Shown: positions 1-9,663, counted from the stretch's first letter. The stretch: DNA of 64,000 nucleotides from Myxococcales bacterium (GCA_020633335.1 JACKDU010000001.1:434001-498000); one strand, 5' to 3'. The notes: a model not told the origin generated them from the letters alone. Numbers and translations: made by a program.

Positions 1-2044
1 GCACCGCCGCCCGGAGGCGGAGCTCGCGGACGAGGTCGCGGAGGTTGTCCTTGGCGTCGGCCTGGATCACGTCGCCGCCGGTCGCGTCGGCGAGGGCGCC
101 GAGGAGGAGGAGATCGGAGCGCGAGCCCATCGCCACCGACTGCACGCGGATCCCCTCGAGCTTCGGCGTGAGGTGGCGGACCAGCTCGTCGGGCGCGAGC
201 TCGCCGGCGCTCGGGGTGCCGTCGCCGAGGTAGACGATCACCCGCTCGCCGGGGGCCGGCCCGCCCTTGGCGTCGGCCTCGTGGAGCGCGTCGGCGGCCG
301 AGCGGAGCATCCCGCCGAGGTCGCTGGCGCCGGCGAGGGTCTGGCCGCGGAGGAAGGCGTCGGCGGCCGTGAGCGCGTCGGCGGTCGGCGCCTGGAGGCC
401 GCCCGGGGCCGCGTCGCAGGCGGTGTCGCAGGCGAGGATCGTCACCCGGTCGTCGATGTCGAGCGCGCCGGCGATCGCCTGGACGAGCGAGCTCGCGGCG
501 GTGAAGAGCTCGGGGGTCGTCGAGTGCGAGCGGTCGAGGACGAAGGCGTAGTGGGTCGGCCGATCGTCGGCGGCGAGCGGGAGGTCGGGCTGGACCGCGA
601 CCATGAAGTAGGCCTGGCCGTCGCGGTCGAGGTGGGTCTCGGCGTGCATCCGGCGGTCCTCGGGCGGCAGCGGGATGTCGACGCCGAGGTCGTGGACCGG
701 CCGGAACTCGCGCTCGTGGGCGCTGAGCTCGATCCGGTCGCCGTGCTCGCGGCGCTCGAGGTCGGCCATCGGCGTCTTGAGGGCCGCGAGCGCGTCGCTC
801 GGCAGCTCGCCCTTGTCGATCGTCACCTTGAAGTCGAAGTCGCCGATCGCCGTGCCGCTCGCCCCCGAGCTCGCGCCGCTGAGCGGGTAGCGGTAGCGCA
901 GGCTCTCGCCGACGGCGGGCAGCACCTGGGTGTAGCGGAGGCGGATCTTCCGCTCGCCGCGGCCGGGGATCGGGAAGATCTTGAGCTTGAAGATGTTGCC
1001 CTGCTCCCACTCGAGGAGCGCCGGGTCGCGGGGGACGGTCGCCTCGACGATCTCCTTGAAGATCGCCCGGGCGCGCTCCTTCTCGAGCATCGCCGCGTCC
1101 TCCCACCGGTTGCCGACGAGGAGCGAGAGCCCGGAGATCGACGCGTCGGCCGGCAGCGGGAAGCGGTAGGTCCCCTCGAGGACCAGCGGCGCCTCGTTGT
1201 AGAAGGTCTGCTCGACCTCGGTGAGGGCGATCCGCCCGGAGATCGTCACGTTGACCTTCTGGTCGACCAGGCGCAGCGAGTAGCGCTCCTGGGTCTCGCC
1301 GGCGCGGCGGGCCGTGAGGGCGCCGACGCCGACCGGGACCTCGTCGGCCATCTTCGCGGCGAGGTCGAAGGAGCGGGCCCACGAGGTGTCCTCGAGGGGG
1401 CGGAGGGAGACCACCGGCTGCGGCGGGGCGGCCTCCTCGATCGGCGTCTGGAGGGTCGCGCCGGGGCCGAGGTCGACCGACTTGTCGCCGCTGCGGAGCT
1501 TGGCGGCGCCGTAGACGACCGCGTAGTCGCGGTGGCCGTCGCGATTCAGCGCCCGGGCCTCGCCCTGGCTGACCTCGAGGAGGTCCTCACCGCTGGCGAT
1601 CGTCAGGGGCGTCTGGCCGGCGGTGACGATCGCCACCAGCTCGCCGCTGCGGAGCTCGACCTTGCGATCGCTGGCGGGGTGGACGACGAGCTCGCTCGCC
1701 TCGTTGATCCGCAGGGTGCCGCCGCCCTCGAGGGAGAGCTCGGCGAGGGTGCCGCGGGGGACCTGGATGACCTGGCCGGCGCGGAGCTTGGCGCCCTTGC
1801 CGAGGAAGGTCCCCTCGGCGAGGTCGGCGGTGCGGATCCCCGAGGGGCCGGAGACCGCGGAGACCGCGGCGACGACGTCGCCGCTCGCGGGCGCCGCGTC
1901 GCTCGCCCCGGGCCCGGCCTCGGCGGCGCCGGCCTCGGCCTTGGTGTCCTGCGCGGCCCCGCCGTCGGCGGCGCCCTGGGGGCGATTGCAGCCGCCGAGC
2001 GCGAGGAGGAGGCCGAGGGTGAGGGGGAGTCGGGTGCGCATCAT
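1..2044 (-). CDS. FecR/VIT/VWA-domain lipoprotein (3' part lies outside the window)
   Basis: About 681 codons are visible; the C-terminus lies beyond base 1. The start MMRTRLPLTLGLLLALGGC gives a lipoprotein signal with an LGGC lipobox. Next come a FecR-like segment (about residues 45-190, strand-rich and ending in a positively charged repeat), a VIT domain (about 225-360, with the family pattern VEQTFYNEAPLVLEGTYRFPLP) and a VWA domain from about 490 whose MIDAS motif is DRSHS. Proteins of this build are exported adhesion or scaffold proteins; the exact role here is unknown. A GGAG Shine-Dalgarno lies 10 nt upstream of the first ATG. It is divergent from the gene at 2294. The reading frame is open throughout the visible part. 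Confidence 0.85.
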   Translation of the reverse strand, partial: MMRTRLPLTLGLLLALGGCNRPQGAADGGAAQDTKAEAGAAEAGPGASDAAPASGDVVAAVSAVSGPSGIRTADLAEGTFLGKGAKLRAGQVIQVPRGTLAELSLEGGGTLRINEASELVVHPASDRKVELRSGELVAIVTAGQTPLTIASGEDLLEVSQGEARALNRDGHRDYAVVYGAAKLRSGDKSVDLGPGATLQTPIEEAAPPQPVVSLRPLEDTSWARSFDLAAKMADEVPVGVGALTARRAGETQERYSLRLVDQKVNVTISGRIALTEVEQTFYNEAPLVLEGTYRFPLPADASISGLSLLVGNRWEDAAMLEKERARAIFKEIVEATVPRDPALLEWEQGNIFKLKIFPIPGRGERKIRLRYTQVLPAVGESLRYRYPLSGASSGASGTAIGDFDFKVTIDKGELPSDALAALKTPMADLERREHGDRIELSAHEREFRPVHDLGVDIPLPPEDRRMHAETHLDRDGQAYFMVAVQPDLPLAADDRPTHYAFVLDRSHSTTPELFTAASSLVQAIAGALDIDDRVTILACDTACDAAPGGLQAPTADALTAADAFLRGQTLAGASDLGGMLRSAADALHEADAKGGPAPGERVIVYLGDGTPSAGELAPDELVRHLTPKLEGIRVQSVAMGSRSDLLLLGALADATGGDVIQADAKDNLRDLVRELRLRAAV

Positions 2045-2277
2045 GATCGGTCGTCTCCGGGGGAGGGGCTGGCAACGCGCCAGGCCTGCGAGGGGTCTCG
2101 GAGGCTCCTGCGAGGGGGCCTGCGAGGGGGACCAGCCGAGGCCAGCCAGGGACCCGAACGCCCGCGAGCGAGGGCGCCTTACAGGAGGTTCGCTCGGCCG
2201 CGGGTCCGGAGGAAAGGGGCGTGTCAGCGCGCGCGGAGCCGCTCCGGCGAGAAAGTGACAAGCCAGCGCGACCGGCC

Positions 2278-2283
2278 TACCCT
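2278..2283 (+). promoter_or_regulatory. -10-like box TACCCT
   Basis: TACCCT ends 10 nt before the ATG at 2294, and no Shine-Dalgarno is present. It is one of about 20 such TANNNT boxes in the window. Confidence 0.4.
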
Positions 2284-2293
2284 AGGGGGCCCC

Positions 2294-3133
2294 ATGCCGA
2301 CGGCAAAAGAGCTCTTCCTGTCCCACGCCAACGGCCGCTCGGCGGACCCGAGGGTCTGGGATCTCCGCCACGCGCTGACGCTGGCGAAGATGGACGCGCT
2401 CGCGGCCGCGATCAACACCGAGGCGGCGGGGCTGCGCGAGATCGTCCCCGACCTCTACGAGAAGATCGTCGTCGGCACGATCCAGATCGCCGCCCACGTC
2501 GGGGTCGGGGTCGGCCTGGCGCTCGAGGCCTTCGATGAGGCCGAGCGGGGGGTCTCGCTCTCGATGTTCTCGCGCGAGGTCCGCAACCTGATGACCGAGA
2601 CCGGCGTCGCCCTCCGCCGCCGGCACGCCAACCAGATCGCCAAGGTGATCGCCGAGATCGAGGCCCAGCGCCTCGCCTGGCGCCACAACCACGAGTTCCT
2701 CTCGTGGCTCGCCTTCCGCCGCGACGACCCCCGCTACTCGCCCGCCAGCCGGCGGGAGAAGCTCGACGCCTTCAAGGTCCGCGAGCGCCTCCTCAAGAGC
2801 CGCGAGGCGGTCTCCGAGCTGGTCGGCGCCCCCCTCTCGGTCGCCCTCGAGGGCCACGACCGCTTCATGCTCGCCAACCGCTGGCAGATGGCGGTCGACC
2901 CCGAGACCGAGATCGAGCGCTACGTCTGGCCGCTCCTCTCGCTCCAGCCGGCCCACGTCGTCCGCCTCGAGGCCGCCCGCCACGAGCTCGACGTCCTCAA
3001 CCTCACCGAGGAGCCGTCACCGCTCGCCCTCGACGAGGTCCGCTCGCGGATGCTCGAGGGCTTCAAGTACCAGCTCGCCGACGCGATGGACCACCTGCCG
3101 GCGACCGCCGGGGGCGGGCTCGCCCAGCACTGA
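2294..3133 (+). CDS. hypothetical protein, 279 aa
   Basis: I do not recognise this protein. It starts MPTAKELFLSHANGRSADP and has no signal peptide or membrane segment, so it is probably cytoplasmic. Most of it looks alpha-helical. A Gly/Val/Ala patch (AAHVGVGVGLALEAF) lies near residue 80, and there is a charged helical stretch around 100-180 rich in Arg and Glu. The ATG at 2294 was chosen because a TACCCT box sits 10 nt upstream and the sequence further upstream has no protein-like composition. A UUCG hairpin follows the stop. The divergent neighbour is a VWA lipoprotein and the convergent neighbour is another unknown gene, so context gives no function. Confidence 0.7.
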   Translation: MPTAKELFLSHANGRSADPRVWDLRHALTLAKMDALAAAINTEAAGLREIVPDLYEKIVVGTIQIAAHVGVGVGLALEAFDEAERGVSLSMFSREVRNLMTETGVALRRRHANQIAKVIAEIEAQRLAWRHNHEFLSWLAFRRDDPRYSPASRREKLDAFKVRERLLKSREAVSELVGAPLSVALEGHDRFMLANRWQMAVDPETEIERYVWPLLSLQPAHVVRLEAARHELDVLNLTEEPSPLALDEVRSRMLEGFKYQLADAMDHLPATAGGGLAQH

Positions 3134-3156
3134 GGTCCGCGGACATCAGCCCGGGA

Positions 3157-3178
3157 CTCCTGTCCTTCGGGACAGGAG
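3157..3178. terminator. UUCG hairpin between convergent genes
   Basis: A perfect 9-bp stem (CTCCTGTCC / GGACAGGAG) is closed by the exceptionally stable tetraloop TTCG. It lies 23 nt after the stop at 3133 and 10 nt from the stop of the opposite-strand gene. There is no T-run, so it may act as a stability element or a weak two-way terminator. Confidence 0.6.
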
Positions 3179-3187
3179 GCGCCCGCC

Positions 3188-4258
3188 TCAGCGGAGGTCG
3201 TAGACGATGTTGCGGGTGCCGGCGGCGTCGCCGATCGCCTTGACCAGGCCGTGGAGCCCGCGGGTGGCGACGAACTTGCGATCCTTGAAGACCCGGAAGG
3301 GGTAGCGCTCGCGCATCTGGCGGTAGCGGGCGCGCTCGCGCTCCTCGATCACCGCGGAGAGGAGCGGCGAGAGCGGGTCGTTGCTCTTCTCCTCGCGGAT
3401 GTCGCCGGCGGCCGAGTCGCTGGCGAAGGTCGCCAGGAGCTCGGGGCCGCGGGCGTGGGCGCCGGGGCCGGCGAGCCAGGTCTGCCAGGCGTGGCCGAGG
3501 ACGCCCTCGACCTCGAGGGTGGTGTGGAGCTGGCCGTCCTCGCCGGGGAGGCGGAAGAGCACCGGCCCGATCACCCCGCGCTGGACCCGCTCGACCGTCA
3601 CCCCCTCGATCCCGTGGAGGCGGATGAAGAGGGTCTCGGCGTCGAGGGCCGCGCAGCGGTAGATCAGGGTGTGGAAGGCCTGGCTGGCGGCCGCCGACTC
3701 GCCGTCCTGGTCGAGGTCGACCACCCGCTTGCGCCAGACCGACGCGACCTGGGTGAGCTCGATGGTCAGGTGCATGTAGAGCCCGGAGCCGTCGAGCTTG
3801 GTCAGCTCGATCCGGAAGGAGGCGGTCCCGCTCCCGGGGTCGTGGCGGCGGAGGAGGACGCGGTGGAGATCGACCGGCGCCAGCTCCTGGCTCTTGAGCC
3901 AGGTCAGGTAGTCGTGCTTGTCAGCCATCCGCTCGAAGACCGCGGCCTCCTGGCGCCGGCGCTCGAGCTCCTGGCGGTCGTCGAGGCGGGAGAGCGCCCC
4001 CTCGGCCATCTGCTGGTCGGTGACCACCCGGGTGAAGGAGGCCATGTTCGGCAGGCCGGTGCGGGCGTCGAGGTAGAGCTGGTCGTAGATCTTGTGGTCG
4101 AAGGCGCGCTGGAGCGCGGCGATCGTCCCGTCGACCCGGCGGCGGTCGGGGAAGGAGTTGTTGAGCCGGGCCGCCCGCAGCGAGCGCGCGAGCATGTCGA
4201 GGTAGCGGCCGGCGTCGGCGGGGCCGAGCTCCTGGGTATGGAGGGCGACCAGGCTCAT
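3188..4258 (-). CDS. hypothetical protein, 356 aa
   Basis: I do not recognise a family. The protein starts MSLVALHTQELGPADAGRYL, lacks a signal peptide or membrane helix, and has a charged helical middle (RLDDRQELERRRQEAAVFER, about residues 92-111). A more strand-rich part follows (about 140-260), then a C-terminal region ending in a basic segment. The ATG overlaps the stop of the upstream gene as ATGA (4255-4258), so the two genes are very probably translationally coupled and their products may act together. It is convergent with the 2294 gene. Cytoplasmic location is inferred only from the lack of export signals. Confidence 0.75.
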   Translation of the reverse strand: MSLVALHTQELGPADAGRYLDMLARSLRAARLNNSFPDRRRVDGTIAALQRAFDHKIYDQLYLDARTGLPNMASFTRVVTDQQMAEGALSRLDDRQELERRRQEAAVFERMADKHDYLTWLKSQELAPVDLHRVLLRRHDPGSGTASFRIELTKLDGSGLYMHLTIELTQVASVWRKRVVDLDQDGESAAASQAFHTLIYRCAALDAETLFIRLHGIEGVTVERVQRGVIGPVLFRLPGEDGQLHTTLEVEGVLGHAWQTWLAGPGAHARGPELLATFASDSAAGDIREEKSNDPLSPLLSAVIEERERARYRQMRERYPFRVFKDRKFVATRGLHGLVKAIGDAAGTRNIVYDLR

Positions 4259-5328
4259 TGCGCGGGCGCGGGCGCGGGCGCGTCGCCGCCCTTGGACATC
4301 GCCTTGGCGATCGCCGCCTGGATCCGCTGCTCCTCGATCTCGCGGGAGCGCGCGAGGTTCTCGTCGAGCACCTTCGTGGTCGTGTCGTCGAAGGTGTCGA
4401 GCTCCTGGATCAGGGTGTCGAGGTTGGTGCGGAAGAAGATCTGGGTGTCGCTGACGAACTGGGTGGTCACGTTCATCGACTCGGTCATCACGTCGAGGCT
4501 CCGCTTCATCTCGAGCATCACCACCGACGCGTCGGCGGCCCGGCCGATCGCCTGGATCTGGGCCGACGCCATGTCGAGCTTGATCGACGCCGCGGTCGTG
4601 TACTGCTGGATGTCCTGGGCGAGGTTGCGGATCGTCTCGAGGAGCTTGCGGGTGTTCTCCTTGAGCGAGGCGTAGCGCTCCTCGGCCGAGCCGTAGAGCT
4701 GGACGTTGGTCGAGTGCTCGGCGAGCTTGGCGTAGACCTTGTCCTGCTGGGCCTGGATGTCGCGGACCTCGACCGAGCCGGACTCGGCGGCGAGCTCGGC
4801 CTGCTTGAGCTCCTCCTGGAGCTGGCGGAGCTCGAGGACGTAGTCGAGGGCGACCTGCTCGTTCTTCGCCATCTCGACGATCTTCTCGTTGATCCGGTCG
4901 AGCTCCTTGTAGAGGTCGAGCTCGGACTTCTTCAGGACGTCGGCGTACTCGGCGGCCTCCTTCACCCGGCGGGCGGAGACCTGGTACTGCTGCTTGAGGA
5001 GCTCCTCGATCGAGCGCTGCGAGAGCGAGAGCGAGCGGAGGCCGGGGATGTAGGAGAGGATCTCCTTGAAGCCGGCCCAGAAGCCGTCCTTGGTCGCGGT
5101 CCCGTTGAGGTAGTCGGAGAACTTGCGGAGCTTCTTGAGCTCGTCGGCCATCGCCGTCTGGATCTCGACGTTGCGCTCGCGGAGGGTCTTGAGCTCGCCG
5201 ACCTTGTTGTCCTGGACCGTCCGCTCCTGGTGAATGTCGGCCTCGAGGGTCTTTACCGAGATCCCCTCACCGGAGTAGGAGACCTGCCGCGAGAGGACAT
5301 CGAGGTTGATCTTGCCGTCCGAGCTCAT
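4255..5328 (-). CDS. coiled-coil protein of unknown function, 357 aa
   Basis: The start MSSDGKINLDVLSRQVSYSG (ATG at 5328) was chosen because the frame upstream is low-complexity and Arg-rich. The product is almost entirely alpha-helical, with long heptad-like stretches (about residues 25-65 and 100-200) and a helical C-terminal third containing MTESMNVTTQFVSDTQIFF. A short hydrophobic patch (GFWAGFKEILSYIPGLRSLS) near residue 80 could pack against membrane or a partner. The tail is Ala/Pro-rich. It resembles in layout the helical TelA/KlaA-type proteins, but I cannot establish homology. It overlaps the next gene by ATGA, so the two form a two-gene operon divergent from sucA. Confidence 0.75.
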   Translation of the reverse strand: MSSDGKINLDVLSRQVSYSGEGISVKTLEADIHQERTVQDNKVGELKTLRERNVEIQTAMADELKKLRKFSDYLNGTATKDGFWAGFKEILSYIPGLRSLSLSQRSIEELLKQQYQVSARRVKEAAEYADVLKKSELDLYKELDRINEKIVEMAKNEQVALDYVLELRQLQEELKQAELAAESGSVEVRDIQAQQDKVYAKLAEHSTNVQLYGSAEERYASLKENTRKLLETIRNLAQDIQQYTTAASIKLDMASAQIQAIGRAADASVVMLEMKRSLDVMTESMNVTTQFVSDTQIFFRTNLDTLIQELDTFDDTTTKVLDENLARSREIEEQRIQAAIAKAMSKGGDAPAPAPAQ

Positions 5329-5550
5329 GACGGGGCGAAGGTTGACACACTCTCCAGGGATTTTCGCGGACAATTCGGCGCCGAAGCGGGGCGATGGCGG
5401 GCGCGCGCCGGCTGACGTTCGGAGGCGAGCGGAGGCGGCGTCGAAAAATACAGCGCTCGGTGTGAGATTGCGCGCTGATGGCTCGCCTCCCCGCGCGCTC
5501 GGGGGGCGCCCCTCTCCGCGCGCGGACACGGCCGCGGCCGCGCGCGAGCG

Positions 5551-5580
5551 TTGTCAGGGGAAAAAATCAGCGAGTAGACT
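5551..5580 (+). promoter_or_regulatory. probable sucA promoter (TTGTCA-N18-TAGACT)
   Basis: TTGTCA (5551-5556) and TAGACT (5575-5580) are separated by 18 bp over an A-run. The -10 box ends only 10 nt before the sucA ATG, so the mRNA leader would be about 4 nt or absent. No Shine-Dalgarno precedes sucA. Confidence 0.5.
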
Positions 5581-5590
5581 GCGCCCGCCC

Positions 5591-8350
5591 ATGGATTTTG
5601 AATCCACGCTCAGCGGCCACAACCTCGCCTTCCTCGAGGCCCTCTACGAGGCCTACCAGCGCGACCCGAGCTCGGTCGACGCCGACTGGATCCCGATGCT
5701 CCGCGAGCTCGAGCGTCAGCACGGCGATCTCCGCGGCCAGCAGGCGCCGGTCGAGCGCCCGGCGTCGTCGGCCGAGGCCGAGCAGATCGCGCTCCAGGGG
5801 CTCGTCGATCGCCTGATCGAGACCTACCGCCTCCACGGCCACACGGCCGCCGAGATCGACCCGCTCGGGCGCGTCCGCGCGGCCGCCGATCCCGGCCTCG
5901 ACCCGGCCTACTACGGGCTCGGGCCCCACATGGATCGTCGCTTCTCGCCGGGCACCCTGATGCCGCGGGAGAGCGCGACGCTGCGCGAGATCCTCGGGCG
6001 CCTCCGCAACACCTACACCCGGCGGATCGGCGTCGAGTACTGGCACCTCCCGGACGCCGAGCAGCGCAACTGGCTGCAGGCGCGGATGGAGGGCTGCGAG
6101 AACCGGGTGATCCCGCCGCCGGCCGAGCAGCGCCGCCTCTTCGAGGCGATGGTCTCGATCGACAACACCGACAAGTTCATCCACTCGAAATTCCTCGGCG
6201 CCAAGCGCTTCTCGATCTCCGGCGCCGAGAGCATGATCGCGATGCTCGACTGCATGATCGAGGAGGGCGGCGAGGTCGGGATCGACGAGATCGTGATCGG
6301 CATGGCCCACCGCGGCCGCCTCAACGTCCTGATGAACATCCTCGGCAAGGCGGTCCAGGACGTCTTCTCCGAGTTCGGCAAGGCCGATCCCTGGGCCGGC
6401 CTCGGCTCCGGCGACGTCAAGTACCACATGGGGTACTTCCGCGATCACACGACGACCCGCGGCAAGAAGATGTACCTCGCGCTCGCCTTCAACCCGAGCC
6501 ACCTCGAGGCGATCTCGCCGGTCAACCAGGGGCGGGTGCGCGGCAAGCAGGATCAGATCGGCGACCACGCGGGCGCGCGGGTGATGGGCATCACCCTCCA
6601 CGGCGACGCCGCCTTCGCCGGGCAGGGGGTGGTCCAGGAGACCCTCAACCTCTCGCGCCTCCGCGGCTACTCGACCGGCGGCTCGATGCGGGTGATCGTC
6701 AACAACCAGGTCGGCTTCACCACCGACCCCGAGGACTCGCGCTCGACCACCTACGCGACCGACGTCGCCCACATGCTCGAGGTGCCGATCTTCCACGTCA
6801 ACGGCGACGACGTCGAGGCCGCGGCCTACGTCGCCCGCCTGGCGATCGACTTCCGCCAGCGCTTCCACCGCGACGTGATCATCGACCTCGTCTGCTACCG
6901 CCGCTTCGGTCACAACGAGGGCGACGACCCGACCTTCACCCAGCCGGCGATGTACTCGATCATCAAGGACCACCCGTCGGTGCGGGCGATCTACGAGGCC
7001 GAGATCCGCCGCCGCGGCACCCTCAGCGCCGACGAGTGCGAGGCGATCGACAAGGCGACCAACCAGGCCCTCGACGAGGCGCTCGCGCGCGCGCTCGAGC
7101 ACAAGCGGACCAGCGTCCACTCGCCGATGCACGGGGTCTGGTCGACCTACCGCGGGGGCGCCGACGCCGAGGACAACGAGGTCGAGACCGCGGTCCCGCG
7201 GGCGCGCCTCGACGCGCTCGCGCCGAAGATCGTCGGCGCCCCGGAGGGCTTCACCGTCCACCCCCGCCTCGCCCGGATCCTCGGCGACAACGCGCGGATG
7301 TACGCCGGCGAGGAGCCGCTCAACTGGGGCTGCGCCGAGCTCATGGCCTACGCGACGCTCCTCGACGAGGGGATCAACATCCGGATGACCGGCCAGGACA
7401 CCGAGCGCGGGACCTTCTCCCACCGCCACGCGGTCTTCTCCGACCACCGGACGGGCGCCCGCTACACCCCGCTCGCCAACCTCCGCGAGGGCCAGGGGCG
7501 CTACGAGATCTTCAACTCGCCGCTCTCGGAGTTCGCGGTCCTCGGCTTCGAGTTCGGCTACTCGCTGATCTCGCCGGCGGCCCTGGTGATCTGGGAGGCC
7601 CAGTTCGGCGACTTCTCGAACGGCGCCCAGGTGATCATCGACAACTTCCTCTCGTCCTCCGAGGACAAGTGGAACCGCCTCTCGGGGCTGGTGATGATGC
7701 TCCCCCACGGCTACGAGGGGCAGGGGCCCGAGCACTCGAGCGCCCGCCTCGAGCGCTTCCTCCAGCTCGCCGCCGAGGACAACCTGCAGATCGTCAACCT
7801 GACGACGCCGGCCCAGGTCTTCCACGTCCTCCGCCGCCAGGTGCTCCGCGACTGGCGCAAGCCGCTGATCATGATGACGCCGAAGAGCCTCCTGCGCTTC
7901 CGGCCCTCCTTCTCGCCGATCGACGAGCTGGCGAGCGGCGGCTTCCAGCGGCTCATCGACGACCCGGCGGCCGACCCCGCGAAGGTCAAGCGGGTGATGC
8001 TCTGCGCCGGCAAGGTCTTCTACGACCTCGCCGCCGAGCGCGAGCGCCTCGGCCGCGACGACGTGGCGATCCTCCGGGTCGAGCAGCTCTACCCGCTGGC
8101 CAGCGATCTGATGCGGTCGCTGGTCGAGCGCCACGGCGGCGCGACCTCGCTGATGTGGGTCCAGGAGGAGCCGCGCAACATGGGCGCCTGGACCTTCATC
8201 GAGCCGACCCTGCGGGAGCTCTTCCGCGGGCGCTTCGGCGAGCCGATCTACGTCGGCCGGCAGGCGAGCGCGAGCCCGGCGACCGGCCACTCCGAGTCCC
8301 ACAACCTCGAGCGGAAGCTGATCCTCGAGGCCGCCTTCGCCGATCTCTAG
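5591..8350 (+). CDS. sucA: 2-oxoglutarate dehydrogenase E1 component
   Basis: This is the thiamine-diphosphate-dependent E1 subunit, which decarboxylates 2-oxoglutarate and passes the succinyl group to the lipoyl arm of E2 in the TCA cycle. At 919 aa it has the usual family length. Visible family motifs are the N-terminal helix segment NLAFLEALYEAYQRDPSSVD, the substrate/ThDP region EIVIGMAHRGRLNVLMN (His near residue 240), HGDAAFAGQGVVQETLNLS, NNQVGFTT and VCYRRFGHNEGDDP. The C-terminal transketolase-like half contains GTFSHRHAV and LPHGYEGQGPEHSSAR. It is first in a sucA-sucB-lpdA operon, with 47 bp to sucB. A TAGACT box 10 nt upstream suggests a leaderless or near-leaderless mRNA. Confidence 0.97.
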   Translation: MDFESTLSGHNLAFLEALYEAYQRDPSSVDADWIPMLRELERQHGDLRGQQAPVERPASSAEAEQIALQGLVDRLIETYRLHGHTAAEIDPLGRVRAAADPGLDPAYYGLGPHMDRRFSPGTLMPRESATLREILGRLRNTYTRRIGVEYWHLPDAEQRNWLQARMEGCENRVIPPPAEQRRLFEAMVSIDNTDKFIHSKFLGAKRFSISGAESMIAMLDCMIEEGGEVGIDEIVIGMAHRGRLNVLMNILGKAVQDVFSEFGKADPWAGLGSGDVKYHMGYFRDHTTTRGKKMYLALAFNPSHLEAISPVNQGRVRGKQDQIGDHAGARVMGITLHGDAAFAGQGVVQETLNLSRLRGYSTGGSMRVIVNNQVGFTTDPEDSRSTTYATDVAHMLEVPIFHVNGDDVEAAAYVARLAIDFRQRFHRDVIIDLVCYRRFGHNEGDDPTFTQPAMYSIIKDHPSVRAIYEAEIRRRGTLSADECEAIDKATNQALDEALARALEHKRTSVHSPMHGVWSTYRGGADAEDNEVETAVPRARLDALAPKIVGAPEGFTVHPRLARILGDNARMYAGEEPLNWGCAELMAYATLLDEGINIRMTGQDTERGTFSHRHAVFSDHRTGARYTPLANLREGQGRYEIFNSPLSEFAVLGFEFGYSLISPAALVIWEAQFGDFSNGAQVIIDNFLSSSEDKWNRLSGLVMMLPHGYEGQGPEHSSARLERFLQLAAEDNLQIVNLTTPAQVFHVLRRQVLRDWRKPLIMMTPKSLLRFRPSFSPIDELASGGFQRLIDDPAADPAKVKRVMLCAGKVFYDLAAERERLGRDDVAILRVEQLYPLASDLMRSLVERHGGATSLMWVQEEPRNMGAWTFIEPTLRELFRGRFGEPIYVGRQASASPATGHSESHNLERKLILEAAFADL

Positions 8351-8397
8351 CGCGTAGCGAGCTCCAACGAGCCTGACCGAAAGGACACCCGAACCCA

Positions 8398-9629
8398 ATG
8401 CCCGTCCAGATCAAAGTCCCCACCCTCGGCGAGTCGATCACCGAGGCGCTGGTCGCCAAGTGGCTCAAGCCGGTCGGCGCCCGCGTCGAGGTCGACGAGC
8501 CGCTCGTCGAGCTCGAGACCGACAAGATCACCGTCGAGGTCCCGGCGCCGGTCGCCGGCGTGCTCAGCCGGCAGGGCGCGGCCGAGGGCGCGACCGTCGG
8601 CGTCGGCGCGGTGATCGGCGAGGTCGATGAGAGCGCGGGCGCGGGCGCGCAGGCGCCGGCCGCTGCGGCCCCCCGAGGCCGCTCAGGCCGCGCCGGTCGC
8701 GGCGGCGCCTCAGGCCGCGCCGGCGATGCCGGCCGCCCGCGCGCGAGGCCGAGCGGACGGGCGTCGACCTCGCGGGCGTGAGCGGGTCCGGCCGCGGCGG
8801 GCGGGTCCTCAAGGAGGACGTCCAGCGGGCGGCCCAGGCCTCGGCGCCGACCCCCGCGGGCGCGCCAGCGCCGGTCGCCAGCGCCCCGGCGGCCGCCGGT
8901 CGGCCTGCCCCTTCGGCCAGCCAGGCCGCGGGCGGCGAGGAGATCGTGCAGATGAGCCCGCTCCGCAAGCGGATCGCCGAGCGCCTGGTCGAGGCCCAGC
9001 AGAGCACCGCCTCGCTGACGACCTTCAACGAGGTCGACATGACGGGGGTCTTCGAGCTCCGCAAGCGCTTCAAGGACCGCTTCGCCGAGGTCCACGGGGT
9101 CAAGCTCGGCTTCATGTCCTTCTTCGTCAAGGCGGCGGTCGCCGCCCTCAAGGAGTTCCCGGGGGTGAACGCCGAGATCCGCGACCAGGCGATCGTCTAC
9201 AAGCGGAGCTACAACGTCGGCGTCGCCGTCGGCGGCGGCAAGGGGCTGGTGGTCCCGGTGGTCCGCGGCGCCGACGCGCTCTCCTTCGCGGCGATCGAGC
9301 AGGAGATCGGCCGCCTCGCCAAGCGCGCCCGCGACAACAAGCTCACCCTCGACGACCTCAGCGGCGGCACCTTCACGATCTCGAACGGCGGGATCTACGG
9401 GTCGATGCTCTCGACGCCGATCCTCAACCCGCCGCAGACCGGCATCCTCGGGCTCCACAACATCGTCGAGCGGCCGGTGGCGATCGCCGGCAAGGTCGAG
9501 ATCCGGCCGATCATGTACCTCGCGCTCACCTACGACCACCGGGTCGTCGACGGCCGCGAGGCCGTCCAATTCCTGGTCCGGGTCAAGGAGTGCATCGAGA
9601 GCCCGGAGCGCCTCCTCCTCGAGGTCTAG
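8398..9629 (+). pseudogene. sucB: dihydrolipoyl succinyltransferase (E2), two apparent frameshifts
   Basis: This is the E2 core of 2-oxoglutarate dehydrogenase. The lipoyl domain is intact (LETDKITVEVPAP, lipoyl Lys in the DK motif near residue 43), as are the E3-binding domain and the catalytic core (active-site region YDHRVVDGREAVQF). The frame changes twice by +1. The first change is in a six-C run at 8669-8674, where five Cs would give AAAPEAAQAAP. The second is in the CG repeat around 8738-8744, where removing one G restores MPAARREAERTGVDLAGVSG. Without these corrections the product splits into residues 1-127 and an ORF from the GTG at 8778. An essential operon position and GC-run location favour assembly errors over a real pseudogene. 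Confidence 0.85.
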
Positions 9630-9663
9630 TTCTAGTCCCACTTCCAGCACCCAGGAGTCCCCC

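Noticed and set aside
173..2040. A long plus-strand open frame opposite the VIT/VWA lipoprotein gene
   Set aside because: The minus strand encodes a coherent lipoprotein with FecR, VIT and VWA motifs in the matching register; the plus-strand product has no recognisable fold.
5342..5370. TTGACA at 5342 as a sucA promoter
   Set aside because: No acceptable -10 lies 16-18 bp downstream. TTGTCA-N18-TAGACT adjacent to sucA is better.
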